Shown: positions 1 to 10,300 of the stretch, piece after piece
Layout of the letters: each line of letters starts with the position of its first letter
How positions within the stretch are numbered: the stretch's first letter is position 1
DNA from: a virus
DNA: 34,039 nucleotides
Strand: one strand, 5' to 3'
IMG/VR virus record: IMGVR_UViG_3300025869_000046
Span: 1-34,039 of that record
Notes under the pieces: generated by a model
The model's database searches: none
What the model saw: the letters and a program-made list of their open reading frames with translations, nothing else
What the model was told of the DNA's origin: nothing
Made by a program: the position numbers and the translations under genes

Positions 1-3000
1 AGCTTCATCAAGTAACTTAATATTTTCTTCTCTTAAAGAAATAAGTTGTTCGTCAACCTCTCTAGCTTCTTTTTCTGTTTCTTGTAATTTCTTTTCAGCT
101 TCAGCAAGTTGTAATATTTCAATACGTTGCTCCTCAATAGATTTGTTAGTACCTTTTAAGTCAGCAAGTTTTTCTTCAGCAACTTCTACATCTAAAGTAT
201 CTACAATTCCTGCCTCTGCAGCAAGTCTTAACTCTTCCAATTCTTTCTCAGCATTTGCAATAGCTTTTCTTTCAGAAGCAGTTTTCTTACCACTCATAGT
301 TCTCTTCATTTCATCTATTGCAACTTTTTGTTGAAGAATGTTCATTTCTTCAGACATAGTTATATTATTTTTTCTACCTTCAAGTTCTGCTTTTTGAAGA
401 GCTATTTGATTCTTTGTGATTCTTTCCTGTAAGGTTGCATTCTTTCTTCTAGTAGCCATAAGAGCTTGTTCAGATTTTTGAACAGTATAATTAGCAGCAG
501 TTAATGCTCTTTTACCAGCTGTAACTGCAAACATGGTTGTAAGTGCTCTTGTAAGTTCAGAAATACCTTCACTTGTTTCCATTAAAAGTAATTCTGTTTC
601 TTCGATTGCATTCTCTACAACACGAACAAGTTCTCCTGCAATTCCGTCTTCTTCATTTGAAATACCTAATGCAATACCTTGACCAATAGGTTCACCAAGC
701 TTTTCCATAGTTAATTTAGATGGAGAACCTTCTTTTATGTAATATGCTGTTGCGTCAATTGCACCTTTAACTGAACTAATTAATACTTTTTCTAATTCAG
801 CTTGTCTATTTTGAATACCTACAATAATACCTTCAGAAGCTGAGTCACCTAATCTAAGACCAGCATCTTGCATTCTCTCGATTTCTTCTTCACTTAAACC
901 TAATTTTTCAGCTTGGAAAGGTGCAATTCTATTCATTGAGGCTTCCATTGAGAATGCTGCAACTGGGTCTGATAATAAGTCAGTTAACATTTGTCTAGCA
1001 GCTAATCCTTGGTCAGCTAAGTTTTTAGCTAACATAGGAGCAATACTTGAAAGTCTTTTTATATCATTTTGGAAGTTTTTAAGTCTAGCTTCTTTTATAA
1101 CCATTTCGTTTAACATTTCATCAACACCTTTTCTAACTGTTATAGGTATTTCTGAAAATACACTTGCTAAAGTACCTGCTGACCTTTGAAGACTTTCATT
1201 AAGAGCTTTTTCAAATTTGCTCATTTGGAACTCAAGTATTCCTAATGAATTAGCACTTTGTTGAGCTTTCTGTATTTGTTGATTTTGATAAACTCTAGTA
1301 GCATTACTCACCATTTGAATAGCTCTTGCCCTATTTTTATGAGGGTCAACATCTTGCATAATTACACCATTAGCTTTTAAGAATTGCATTTGTTTAATTA
1401 AGCCTTCATTTTGCATTTGTATAAAAGTAGAATTTTGTGAAGCCAAGCTTGCAGCTTTTTTACCAGTTGCTTGAGACCTTAGAGTTTCTGCAAGAATTAT
1501 GTATGCAGATAAGTCATTTAACACTTTATCCATATCTACTGGGTTTTTATCTGCATCTAGGAAAGTATCAGCCGCTAGTACAGCTATTGGTTCCTGTGCT
1601 ACACTTGCAATATTTCCATACATATCTGTGTAGCCTTCTTCTATTGCTTGAAATACTCCAACACTTCCATCTTCCAATTCTTTAAAACTTAACCCAAATC
1701 TCTCAGTTAAACTACCAGAAATATTGTCAGATAATGCACCCTCACCACCTAGTATTGAACCTGAGAAAGTATCCTGAAAGTTCTTACCGAATACATCTCC
1801 AGTACCTTTTAAGAAATCTTCAAATTCATCTCCTGTTTGTCTTTGTATTTCTCTAAGTACATCAAATACTGCAATCTCTTGTTCTAATTCTTTTAACCTT
1901 GGGCTAGTTGCAGCTGTAGCTCCACCAGCTCTTAAACTATCTATTTCATCTTGGGTTTCTTCTAAATTTTGTAATGTTCTTAATAATGTTCTAGTAGTTG
2001 CATATTCAAAATCAGTTATCTGTTTTCCTACTTCGACAAAGAATTCATTCAAATCAAATGTATCACCTAATGCTCTATTTATACCTTCTAATCTTGCTTC
2101 AACGTTTACACCATCTTCTGTTGTTTCAAGTAATAAGGCTTTACCAATTTCTGCCATATTTTCTTCTATATTAAATTTAGCTTGATTAATACCTTCATCC
2201 ATATCAGATAATTGTTGTTGAAATGTTTTAATTAATGTTTGGTCTGGACTTCTCTTTTTCATTTCATTTGCTAAAGCATCTTCTATTAAACCTCTTTGCA
2301 GATTGCTAAATACTAATTCATCTTGTAGGTCTATAACACCTTTAATCTCATCACCAATTTCTCTAATAGCTGCAGATGTTTTTTTGGCATTTTCCCACAA
2401 CTTCATTAGATAACCCATAATTGCACCAAATGCAACCATTGCTCCAAGAGAAGCAAGCAAGGATACTGTTGCTGCTTTTAGACCAATCATGGCATTTGTT
2501 AAACCTTGAGTAGCAACTTTCATAGCAGTTGTTGAATTAGCAGATGCTACAACAGCTTGACTGTTAGCTAAAAGTTGTTTCCTACTCATAAATAATGTTC
2601 TTAAGAAAGATTTAAATACTCCTGCTGTTTTTTGGGTTTCATTACCAAATACAGTCATATTTCCACCAAGGACTTTTATGCTATTTCCTACGCTTCTAAA
2701 TGCAGTATCTGTTTTTGCAGGGTCTGGTCCCAATATTCCAGAACTTGCACCAACACTTTGTGTTACGAAGCCACCCTGTGCTGAAGTTGCTTGAAGTTCT
2801 CTTAATTCTCGTTCTTGTTCATTAATTTTTGCAGTTGTTTCAGTAAGAGAAGCTTGAGCTTTTTCAGCATCAGCTCTTTGTTGTGCTGTTACTTTACTTG
2901 ATGCATTTTCAACACCCTCATATTCATCGACTAAACCGTTTAAATCTTTTGCTAAAGCATCTATTTCAACACCATTTCCATCTATTTCCTTAATATTATC

Positions 3001-5136
3001 TTTTAATGTTTCACCTGTTTTTTCAACTGAATTTGTAAACTCATCAACATCATTTTTGGCATTTTGTACAGCCTGTGATTGTTTGGTATAGTCAGCAGTT
3101 CCTATTTCTTTTACACCTTTTAACTCAGTTTCAGCTGTAATTAATCTATTTTCAGCTTCAGCAAGGCTTTGTAATGCAACATTGTAGTCCACAGCAGATT
3201 TTTGTATTCTTTTAAAGCTCTGCTCATCGTCACCAAAATCTACTTTGCTTGATTCCTTTAGTGTGTCACTAATACCATCACTTATGTTTTTAATTTTATC
3301 TGGGTCTTTTTTCTTAGTAGCAGCTTCATCTTTTGATAATACATTTGCTTCTTCAGCAAAACCTAGTGCTTCTTGTTTTAATTCTGCTATTGAAGACTCT
3401 AAATCTTGTATTTTAATTAATTCACTAGATTGTTTTACAGTTTCTTGATTCATAGCCTGCAACAATCCCAATCTATTTTGCTCTGCACCACTTAATGATT
3501 TTTCTGTACCATCAGCTCCTAAAAATCTAACATCTTCAGGTGCTTGGTCTGTAAATCCACCTGTTTTATCCAACAAAGCTTGATTAGCTTGAGCATCAAA
3601 TACATCAACATCCATTACGTCTGCATTTTTTAATATGTTTTCAAAACCTCTAGTTTGTCTTCCCATTCCTGCTTGTTGAGCAAGAAAATCTTTTCTATTA
3701 AATGTTGAACCACCTCTACCTTGAATTTTTCTAGCTCTTCTTCTATGTAGTAATTCTTTTGGACCAGGTAAAGCATCACCAAGAAAACTAATACTTCCAT
3801 CGACACCAGTTCCCATAAGTCCACTACCTTGTGCAACTTGATTAAGTTGTAACATTTTTTTTCTGGCAACCATTACTCCATTTAAGGTAGTTGCCATAAG
3901 TGCAAATCCTGCAACTATTCTTTTTAACTCATCAGATGTTGTACCACCAGCAATTGTTGTCAATCCATCAATAACTTCATTAAGTGGTTCTAGTAATTGA
4001 TTACCAGTCTCTATACCTAAAGCTGTAATATTATTTCTCAGCATTCCTAATTGAGAAACAACTGTTTCATATCTTTTTTCTGCTTCTGTTTGTAAAGCAT
4101 TATTTAAAGCAAACTCTTCGTTAGCTGAACTTAAAGCATCTTTAACATCATCTGAAGCTAAAGCCATAGAACGTAAAGCTCTTAATGTTCTTTGCTGACC
4201 TAATCCTAATTCTTCTAATAATTGAACTGTATCTGCACCAGCATTACCAACTGCTTGTAATCCTTCTAAGAAAGCTACGAAAGCTTGTGCTGGAGATGCT
4301 TCCGCGAGGTTCCTAAACGTGTCTGATGTCATTCCTGCTACTTTTGCAAATAATGAAAGCTCCCTACCACCTTGTAGTACAGCAGTAGCCATAATGTCTA
4401 ATGACCTAGCAACCGCAGTAGAACCAGCTTGTGTTTGCTGACCAACTTGTTTTAATGCTGCTGCTAAAGCTAATGAGTCTGCTGCTGCATTTGAAGTAGG
4501 TGATTCAAGTAGCTCTAAAGCTGAAGCAATCTTCATTGCAGTATTCACTATTTCACCTTCAGTAGCTGCAAACTCGTTACCTAATCTAACAAGTACAGAA
4601 GCTAAGTTACCTAAATTTCTTTCAGGTAGTCTAGTGATAGCTGCAAGTCTTGACAAAGCAAAGGAAGCTTCCTCTGCTGACATTGTTGTTGCTACAGTAA
4701 GTTGTGATATAGTTTTTGTAAATTTTGTAATAGCACCAGCTGATATACCTAACTGACCACCAATTTCACCTATTCTTGCAAGTTCATTTGCAGCCATAGG
4801 TGTTGTTCTTGATATGTCAACTAAGGAATCAGCTAAAGCTCTAAAGTTTTCTTCTTGATTTTTTGCTGCAGTACCTGAGAAATTTAATGTTTTTCTAACA
4901 CCTGCAAATGAGTCTTGAAATTGTACTGCTGCTCTACCTGCGAATGAAAAAGCTGAAAAGGCTGCTGCACCAACTGCAGCGAATGCTGGTACGAAAGAAG
5001 TCATGGATGACGCTACTGTTGCGGTTTTACGCTGAAGGGTACTAAGCTCATTAGCTATACCTTTAGTTGCTTTTGATAGTGATGCGTTGTTTGCTTGAAA
5101 TTCAAGCATCACCTTTATCGATGCGTCTTTAGCCAT
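1..5136 (-). CDS. Tail tape measure protein (C-terminus beyond window)
   Basis: One open minus-strand frame runs from ATG at 5136 to the window edge: 1712 codons with no stop, so the protein is longer than this. The N-terminus (MAKDASIKVMLEFQANNASL) leads into a TP901-type tape-measure core: a hydrophobic stretch near residues 44-66, then GQLGISAGAITKFTKTISQL with the usual SAEEA pattern. The rest is Ala/Gln/Glu-rich and helical, with coiled-coil stretches and a second hydrophobic segment near residue 895 (LGAMVAFGAIMGYLM). Tape measures set tail length and help DNA or the tail tip cross the envelope. It lies directly after the tail chaperone pair, the standard siphovirus order, with 3 nt between the upstream stop and its start. 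A GGAT just before the ATG is a weak ribosome site, so coupling to the chaperone gene is likely. Confidence 0.93.
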   Translation of the reverse strand, partial: MAKDASIKVMLEFQANNASLSKATKGIANELSTLQRKTATVASSMTSFVPAFAAVGAAAFSAFSFAGRAAVQFQDSFAGVRKTLNFSGTAAKNQEENFRALADSLVDISRTTPMAANELARIGEIGGQLGISAGAITKFTKTISQLTVATTMSAEEASFALSRLAAITRLPERNLGNLASVLVRLGNEFAATEGEIVNTAMKIASALELLESPTSNAAADSLALAAALKQVGQQTQAGSTAVARSLDIMATAVLQGGRELSLFAKVAGMTSDTFRNLAEASPAQAFVAFLEGLQAVGNAGADTVQLLEELGLGQQRTLRALRSMALASDDVKDALSSANEEFALNNALQTEAEKRYETVVSQLGMLRNNITALGIETGNQLLEPLNEVIDGLTTIAGGTTSDELKRIVAGFALMATTLNGVMVARKKMLQLNQVAQGSGLMGTGVDGSISFLGDALPGPKELLHRRRARKIQGRGGSTFNRKDFLAQQAGMGRQTRGFENILKNADVMDVDVFDAQANQALLDKTGGFTDQAPEDVRFLGADGTEKSLSGAEQNRLGLLQAMNQETVKQSSELIKIQDLESSIAELKQEALGFAEEANVLSKDEAATKKKDPDKIKNISDGISDTLKESSKVDFGDDEQSFKRIQKSAVDYNVALQSLAEAENRLITAETELKGVKEIGTADYTKQSQAVQNAKNDVDEFTNSVEKTGETLKDNIKEIDGNGVEIDALAKDLNGLVDEYEGVENASSKVTAQQRADAEKAQASLTETTAKINEQERELRELQATSAQGGFVTQSVGASSGILGPDPAKTDTAFRSVGNSIKVLGGNMTVFGNETQKTAGVFKSFLRTLFMSRKQLLANSQAVVASANSTTAMKVATQGLTNAMIGLKAATVSLLASLGAMVAFGAIMGYLMKLWENAKKTSAAIREIGDEIKGVIDLQDELVFSNLQRGLIEDALANEMKKRSPDQTLIKTFQQQLSDMDEGINQAKFNIEENMAEIGKALLLETTEDGVNVEARLEGINRALGDTFDLNEFFVEVGKQITDFEYATTRTLLRTLQNLEETQDEIDSLRAGGATAATSPRLKELEQEIAVFDVLREIQRQTGDEFEDFLKGTGDVFGKNFQDTFSGSILGGEGALSDNISGSLTERFGLSFKELEDGSVGVFQAIEEGYTDMYGNIASVAQEPIAVLAADTFLDADKNPVDMDKVLNDLSAYIILAETLRSQATGKKAASLASQNSTFIQMQNEGLIKQMQFLKANGVIMQDVDPHKNRARAIQMVSNATRVYQNQQIQKAQQSANSLGILEFQMSKFEKALNESLQRSAGTLASVFSEIPITVRKGVDEMLNEMVIKEARLKNFQNDIKRLSSIAPMLAKNLADQGLAARQMLTDLLSDPVAAFSMEASMNRIAPFQAEKLGLSEEEIERMQDAGLRLGDSASEGIIVGIQNRQAELEKVLISSVKGAIDATAYYIKEGSPSKLTMEKLGEPIGQGIALGISNEEDGIAGELVRVVENAIEETELLLMETSEGISELTRALTTMFAVTAGKRALTAANYTVQKSEQALMATRRKNATLQERITKNQIALQKAELEGRKNNITMSEEMNILQQKVAIDEMKRTMSGKKTASERKAIANAEKELEELRLAAEAGIVDTLDVEVAEEKLADLKGTNKSIEEQRIEILQLAEAEKKLQETEKEAREVDEQLISLREENIKLLDEA

Positions 5137-5139
5137 ATC

Positions 5140-5457
5140 CTATCTACTTTTACCTTGTCCTTTGCTCTCCTTTACAAATTGGTCAATTGATAATTGCTTC
5201 CTTGGTCTATTACGTCCTTTGATTCTATCAAGTTCTGCTTTGTACCATCCCTTAGGTGGTGTAAGACCTGACTCTGATTTATATTTAGTTCCTTCTTGTG
5301 CAGCATTTAAAAATGGTGCGTAAAAAGATGAAGAATCTACAGGTAAATTAACAAGTAACAACATGAATCTTCTCCATGTCAGTATACCTGGGTCTTCTAC
5401 AAGATAGTGTCTTTGAAAATCTGCTTCAACTTGAGCCCACCGATAGATTATCTCCAT
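5140..5457 (-). CDS. Tail assembly chaperone, frameshift extension (GT-like)
   Basis: The 105-codon frame contains ILTWRRFMLLLVNLP, a pattern I recognise from the second reading frame of siphovirus tail chaperones, and lies directly upstream of the tape measure gene. The ATG at 5457 has no clear ribosome site. The frame is open upstream of it, through ATA ACT TTC GAG TCC, back to the slippery site at 5472-5478. It is therefore probably made mainly as the C-terminal half of a -1 frameshift fusion of 233 residues (123 + 5 + 105). The fusion and the short form together bind the tape measure protein and recruit major tail protein during tail assembly. Independent translation from the ATG cannot be excluded. 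Confidence 0.82.
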   Translation of the reverse strand: MEIIYRWAQVEADFQRHYLVEDPGILTWRRFMLLLVNLPVDSSSFYAPFLNAAQEGTKYKSESGLTPPKGWYKAELDRIKGRNRPRKQLSIDQFVKESKGQGKSR

Positions 5458-5468
5458 GGACTCGAAAG

Positions 5469-5840
5469 TTATTTTGGGCTGTCTTCGTCACCCTCTTCTG
5501 GTTCAACGTCTACTTCAGCATCGGTTTCTTGAACTACTTGATATTCTGCTAACAGGTATTGAAGTAACTCTTCTAATTGTTCCCATGTAGCACCTTCATC
5601 AAGTATGTCTTCCATAACTTCTTCACCTACAATAGATGAAAGCCATTCTGGAACAGCTGCTGTAGGCATTGCTCCTGTTTCGTCCATCCAACGCATTTGT
5701 GCTAAAACAGTTCTAGCAGGTAGTGCTGGGGGAAAGGTATATATATTACCGTTTAATTTAACCTGAATAGGTTCTTTTGCTTCTTCCTTCGACGCTTCGT
5801 CGAAGTCTTTGTATCTTTTGTCAGCCACGCCGACCTCCAA
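5469..5840 (-). CDS. Tail assembly chaperone, short form (G-like)
   Basis: This 123-residue acidic protein contains IQVKLNGNIYTFPPALPAR, the pattern seen near the start of many actinophage tail chaperones (short beta hairpin followed by FPPALPAR). The C-terminus is Glu/Asp-rich. It sits between the major tail protein and the tape measure protein, the conserved place for this gene. Its last codons are AGC CCA AAA TAA, so the heptamer C CCA AAA immediately precedes the stop; slipping by -1 joins it to the frame at 5140-5457. The ATG at 5840 follows a GGAGG (GATTGGAGGTCGGCGTGG region read in minus sense), although the internal ATG choice was not tested further. Confidence 0.85.
   Translation of the reverse strand: MEVGVADKRYKDFDEASKEEAKEPIQVKLNGNIYTFPPALPARTVLAQMRWMDETGAMPTAAVPEWLSSIVGEEVMEDILDEGATWEQLEELLQYLLAEYQVVQETDAEVDVEPEEGDEDSPK
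5472..5478 (-). promoter_or_regulatory. Programmed -1 frameshift slippery heptamer CCCAAAA
   Basis: Read on the minus strand the zero frame is AGC CCA AAA TAA. The heptamer C CCA AAA has the form X XXY YYZ, so both tRNAs can re-pair after slipping one base back (CCC AAA). The next codons are then ATA ACT TTC GAG TCC ATG, in frame with the downstream chaperone ORF. The stop codon directly after the heptamer may add a pause. Such sites are conserved between the two chaperone frames of long-tailed phages. Confidence 0.87.
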
Positions 5841-5872
5841 TCATTATCATTATTATTTAATTTTAACTATCT

Positions 5873-6520
5873 TTAGTTAATGTCGAATACGTCAGAGTCA
5901 TTTGTATTATCAATGATTCTGAATAATTCTGTGTACTGTGCTACGGATTTTGGTTTAAGTACTTTAAACTCAGTTGCAATAACAACCTTCTGAGGTGCTT
6001 TTTGATGAGCCATTGAGAAAGCTCCCACGTTTACTGCACGTGGAATTTCTACATGTCTATCTGCACCAGCAGGTCCATCAACAATTAACAATAATGATTT
6101 CTCATCAAAGTCATCTGTTGCTGGAGGCATAACAGCGTTATAACCAGATTGGTATCCGTTTGAACCATCACCAGTTGTGATTGTTCCACCACCAAGAGCT
6201 ACTTGTAAGTTAGCTTGTGAAGCTTGTGCAAGTTCACCAGTTAATCTAACTTCTTGAGCAGTCTTGAAGGTAGCAATTGGGTCTATTTCTTCTGCGACCA
6301 TGATATCTTCAAATGTTTTATCCATTTCAAGAGTCCAACCGTCTTCAGAATATCCAACGTCAACCCAGCTAGACGCAGGGTCAGACCATGCGGATGCACC
6401 GTCATCTGTTGGAAATGCTACGTAATCACCTGATGCATTACCATCATTAGCGATTGCTGCAACATAAAGTACACCAGTACCAACAATAACTTCGGATATT
6501 GTACCATTTGTGCTTGGCAT
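5873..6520 (-). CDS. Major tail protein (tail tube)
   Basis: The 215-residue protein lies directly upstream of the chaperone pair and downstream of the tail terminator, the conserved place of the tube protein. It is rich in Gly, Ala, Asp and beta-forming residues and has the common tube-protein layout: an N-terminal TGVLYVA segment, a WVDVGYSEDG turn, a long loop around GGGTITTGDGSNG, then IPRAVNVGAF and a final strand-rich region. It would polymerise into stacked hexameric rings that form the DNA conduit. No immunoglobulin-like tail domain is visible. The call rests on gene order plus composition, as I see no diagnostic catalytic motif. Confidence 0.8.
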   Translation of the reverse strand: MPSTNGTISEVIVGTGVLYVAAIANDGNASGDYVAFPTDDGASAWSDPASSWVDVGYSEDGWTLEMDKTFEDIMVAEEIDPIATFKTAQEVRLTGELAQASQANLQVALGGGTITTGDGSNGYQSGYNAVMPPATDDFDEKSLLLIVDGPAGADRHVEIPRAVNVGAFSMAHQKAPQKVVIATEFKVLKPKSVAQYTELFRIIDNTNDSDVFDIN

Positions 6521-6533
6521 AATTATCTCCTAA

Positions 6534-6845
6534 TTACTCTTCTTCTACTTCAGTATCTTGCAAGACACTGCCATCTAAGGCAAAGTCTTCAATATCTTTA
6601 CCCACATAGTCATCTGAAGCATCATTGTCTTCTTCTTCAGCGACTTCCTCGTCTGCAATAATTAATAAAGGATAACTGTCACCCTTAAGTGTCCAGTTTT
6701 TTTCCTTTAATCTATCCCAGTCTTTGGACTCTATCTCTACCCATTCGTTTTGACTGAACATAATGCCAGTCACAACATCTTTAGCTTTGTTCTGTGAGAA
6801 CAAAGGATGAATCTTTACTTTAACTTTGTGTTCTTTTCCAAACAT
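6534..6845 (-). CDS. Small acidic protein of the tail module, unknown function
   Basis: I do not recognise this 103-residue protein. The N-terminal half is basic and strand-like (KEHKVKVKIHPLF, EWVEIESKDWDRLKEKNW). The C-terminal third is strongly acidic (EEVAEEEDNDASDD, then DTEVEEE). It lies between tail terminator and major tail protein with gaps of 8 and 13 nt, so it is co-transcribed and probably a virion or assembly factor. Its two-part build, a small folded head plus a charged tail, mirrors the lysine-rich small protein at 12631-12912, but I see no sequence match between them. The ATG at 6845 follows GGAGAT in minus sense. Confidence 0.65.
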   Translation of the reverse strand: MFGKEHKVKVKIHPLFSQNKAKDVVTGIMFSQNEWVEIESKDWDRLKEKNWTLKGDSYPLLIIADEEVAEEEDNDASDDYVGKDIEDFALDGSVLQDTEVEEE

Positions 6846-6853
6846 AAAATCTC

Positions 6854-7336
6854 CTATACTGCTCTGTACATCATACTCAATGCTATTGAGTACCTACCTA
6901 GTCCAGTTGCAGTTTCTTCTACTCTGGTAGGCATCTGCATTATTTGAAACCCGTAAATCTTCGCTCTTAACGGAGTATCATCATCAGATGTTATATACCC
7001 ATTACTATAGTTGAAAGCTGACTGAATCACGGCATTTGCAAGCTCGTATGCTTTGCCGTAATCAGGAGTACCAGTGTTTGATGAGCCTCCCCATTTACCA
7101 GCGAAGCAATCCATAGGCATTAAAGCTGCTTGCATATGAACTTCTGACATTGGATTTACTAATTGACCACCAGCTCTATAAAGAGTTAAAAAAGGTAAAC
7201 TAGCTTCACGAGGTAGTCTTGTTGCTATATTATTACCAACAATATCAGTAATAGCAGATTGAGCCATTGCCCATTTACGTAATATAATTTCTGCGTCAGG
7301 TGGTGCTTTTTGACCTGTATCTAATGTATTCGGCAT
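6854..7336 (-). CDS. Tail terminator / tail completion protein
   Basis: The 160-residue protein contains ITDIVGNNIATRLPREASLP followed by FLTLYRAGG, the pattern seen near the N-terminus of minor tail or tail-terminator proteins of actinophages (a helix, then a strand of the form lP.ltl.r.GG). The C-terminus (GRYSIALSMMYRAV) ends in a beta strand as in that family. Terminators cap the tail tube and join it to the neck. It comes after the giant neck-position protein and before the tube protein, as expected. Tandem Pro residues (EASLPF) and the absence of transmembrane segments fit a structural role. Confidence 0.75.
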   Translation of the reverse strand: MPNTLDTGQKAPPDAEIILRKWAMAQSAITDIVGNNIATRLPREASLPFLTLYRAGGQLVNPMSEVHMQAALMPMDCFAGKWGGSSNTGTPDYGKAYELANAVIQSAFNYSNGYITSDDDTPLRAKIYGFQIMQMPTRVEETATGLGRYSIALSMMYRAV

Positions 7337-7355
7337 ATTTATATCTTAATATACC

Positions 7356-10300
7356 TTAAAGAAAAAACATATCTTTGATAACTTGTATCATATGCATTTC
7401 GTTACCAAAAAGACTGTGACTTGTATTTTTGAGTTCAGCTCTCATACGATTAATATGAGCTATATTTATTTCTCTATTTCTTCCTACAGTCAAATATCTA
7501 TCTCCAACAGATTTACCTTCTCTTACAGTGCTTTGTCCACTAGTTGTCATTCCATAACTTGAGTTTGGGTCAAATATGTCATTAATTTCTTTTATAACAT
7601 GGTCATTGTTTTCAAATATCAAAATAAAATGTAGCATAAGAAATTTATCGTCACTTGAAAATATTTGGTCTGATAAGTTTCTAACTGCACCTTTAAAAGC
7701 AGGAGAACCCTTTCCTTTTTTATCATGTAAAGATTGAAAACCAGCTCCACCTCCACCACCAATATTTCCAGTCTGTTTATGTGCAGGACCATGAACATTA
7801 ACATAACTTCTTAAAGCTTTGTATGCCCTAAGAACTTCTCCATCTTCTTGTACAGCATTAAAAGCACTAGTAATATCATCTGCATTTGATAAAAAATTAC
7901 CATCTCTTAAATTTTTCATAGCATTACCTTTTCCAGCACCTATTCCTATTACTCCTTTAACAGTTTTTGAATTAGCTAATCCACCTGGTACTCCTCCTAA
8001 ATTTTTTAATGCATCTTGTGAAGTAGGATTACCAAATAAGTTTGTTTTACCTTTATTTACATTACCACCAACACCTCTGACTTCATTTAAACCAGCATTG
8101 CCAGATATTTCTATGTTTCTTATGTCTCTAAAATTATCTATTTTTTCTGGTGGATTTAATATATCTTCTCTTGAAACAGGTTCTAATGTTGTAGCTTCAA
8201 GACTTACTCTTCTATATATTGGCTTACCAGAAGCAGATTTACCAACTAACTCCATTTTGAAACCTATTTGATTTTCAATAGCTCTTATTTTAATTTTTCC
8301 ATTATTAGTTATTTCAGAAAATAATTCATCAGCTAATCCTGGATTACTAGCCATCAAAGCATTATGATACTTAATATATTTAGACTTCATAATTACAGGA
8401 GCAAAAGGCATAAGGCTTCTACTTCTATTACCAGAACCTCTAATAACATTTTCTATTTGATTATTAATACTGTCTAATTTCTCTCTTACGACTGGATGAT
8501 TTGGACCTAAATTTCCCAGTACTTGGGCATAAGCTCTTTCTTGTACCACTGCATATCCTGATTGATACATATCTTCAATTTCTTCTTCTATTTCTATCTT
8601 GCGTCTTCTAAGTTCTTCACCCCCAAGTTTTTCTTTTTTGAGAGCACGTTTTTTAGCATCAACTTCTACTGCTAACCTTTTTTCCAGTTCTGTTTGACCA
8701 ATACTTAATGCCCTCATATACTCAGGAAATAATTCTTGTTGAGATTCAGCTAATGCTTGGTCTAATATATCTTCAGGTCTCCATACACCACCCTTAACCC
8801 TAAAATTCTGTCTTCTTAACTGAGTCGGGTCTAATTGTCTTCTATTACCAAATTCATTAGTTCCTAAATCATCACTTAAAATTTGAGTTTGCCTTCTTCT
8901 TGCGTCAGACTTAGTAAATGCTCTTGATAAATAATATTCATCTGATAAAGGCATATCTCCTGATACAGGTTTTAAATTATTTTTTAAATCTTCTCTTAAT
9001 TTATCAAAAGCATTTTTAAATTCTGGTGGATAATCTGATGGGTCTAATTTTCTTCTCACCACATTACCCTGTGAATCCATTACATCAATTGCGTTTTGAC
9101 CCTTAATAAATCTGTTATATGCACCTGCTTGAAATACATCATCTGACACTTTCATATCACCAAAATGAACTTTGTTACCATCACTAAGTCTTGGGTTTCT
9201 AGCGTCTTTTAAATCTCTTTTTAATATTTCTCTGACTCTATTGTCAACCATCATTGTGTATCCACCATTTTTAGCATTATTTTGGTTTTTATCCTTTTGA
9301 TAATTAGATATAGCTTTTGTTCTTCTTTGTCGGAGAGTGCCCATAACATCTCCTCTTCTCTTAGAAAATTTTAAGTCTGCTTCTATACCAAGTTTATTTG
9401 CAGCTGCTTGTGCTGCTTTATGAACAAACATACTTCTAGGATAAACAAACCTATCAGTTCTAGCTTGTAAACCTCTACTTCTATCTGTTGCAGGACCACC
9501 GTATTCTATTTGCTGTATATCTCTGATATTTTTATGAGATGCTAACTCAATACCATAAACTAAAAACCCACCTTTAGGATTTTTCTTATGCATATTTTTA
9601 GCATCCATTATTCTTAAACCTTTAACTATTTGTGGTCTTGATGCTATGTAATTATGTTCTTTAATATTATTTGATGAACGTACAGTTCTATAATTATTTT
9701 GGTCTATTTGTGAATCAATTTGACTGTATTCACCTGTTTTATCTTTTAAAGTACCACCAGTAACAACTTCAATTTTTTCTGCTCTTTTACCTTTTTGGTC
9801 ATACAATTGTTCCATCCTTGTTGTTTTAGTTGTTTTACCATATTTCAAAGCATCTGGACCCATTTGTATACTTGACCCGCCAAAAAAACTTTCAAATATT
9901 TGCATTGGACCCTCGTATAAATCAATTCCTAATGCTTCTGATAATACTGAAGCAACTTTTTCTTGTTGAGTAACTGAAATATCTTCATCAAATGCTGTGT
10001 GTGCTCCGTAACCCTCTTCAGTATATTCTGTACGTTCTTCAGTATTATATGCTCCTTTTTCCATTTCTCCTGTTACACTATATATGTCCTGTTTACCCTT
10101 CACAACTCTCGAACTATCTTTGCTAAACTTTTCATGTTTATTTAAAGAGTTAAAAATATTTTTATTCAAATCTTGATATTTAGCCATAATATCATCAGGG
10201 TCTCCACCTTGTTCCATAGCTTTTATTAAGTATGTCATCTCAGGAGCACTCATACCAGATTGAGACATTTTCTGTAAAACATCAGTTCTTTTACTTAAAT

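Noticed and set aside
7819-8271. 150-codon plus-strand frame opposite the 1203-aa gene
   Set aside because: Shadow of the minus-strand gene, without ribosome site and with Pro/Leu/Ser-rich antisense composition.
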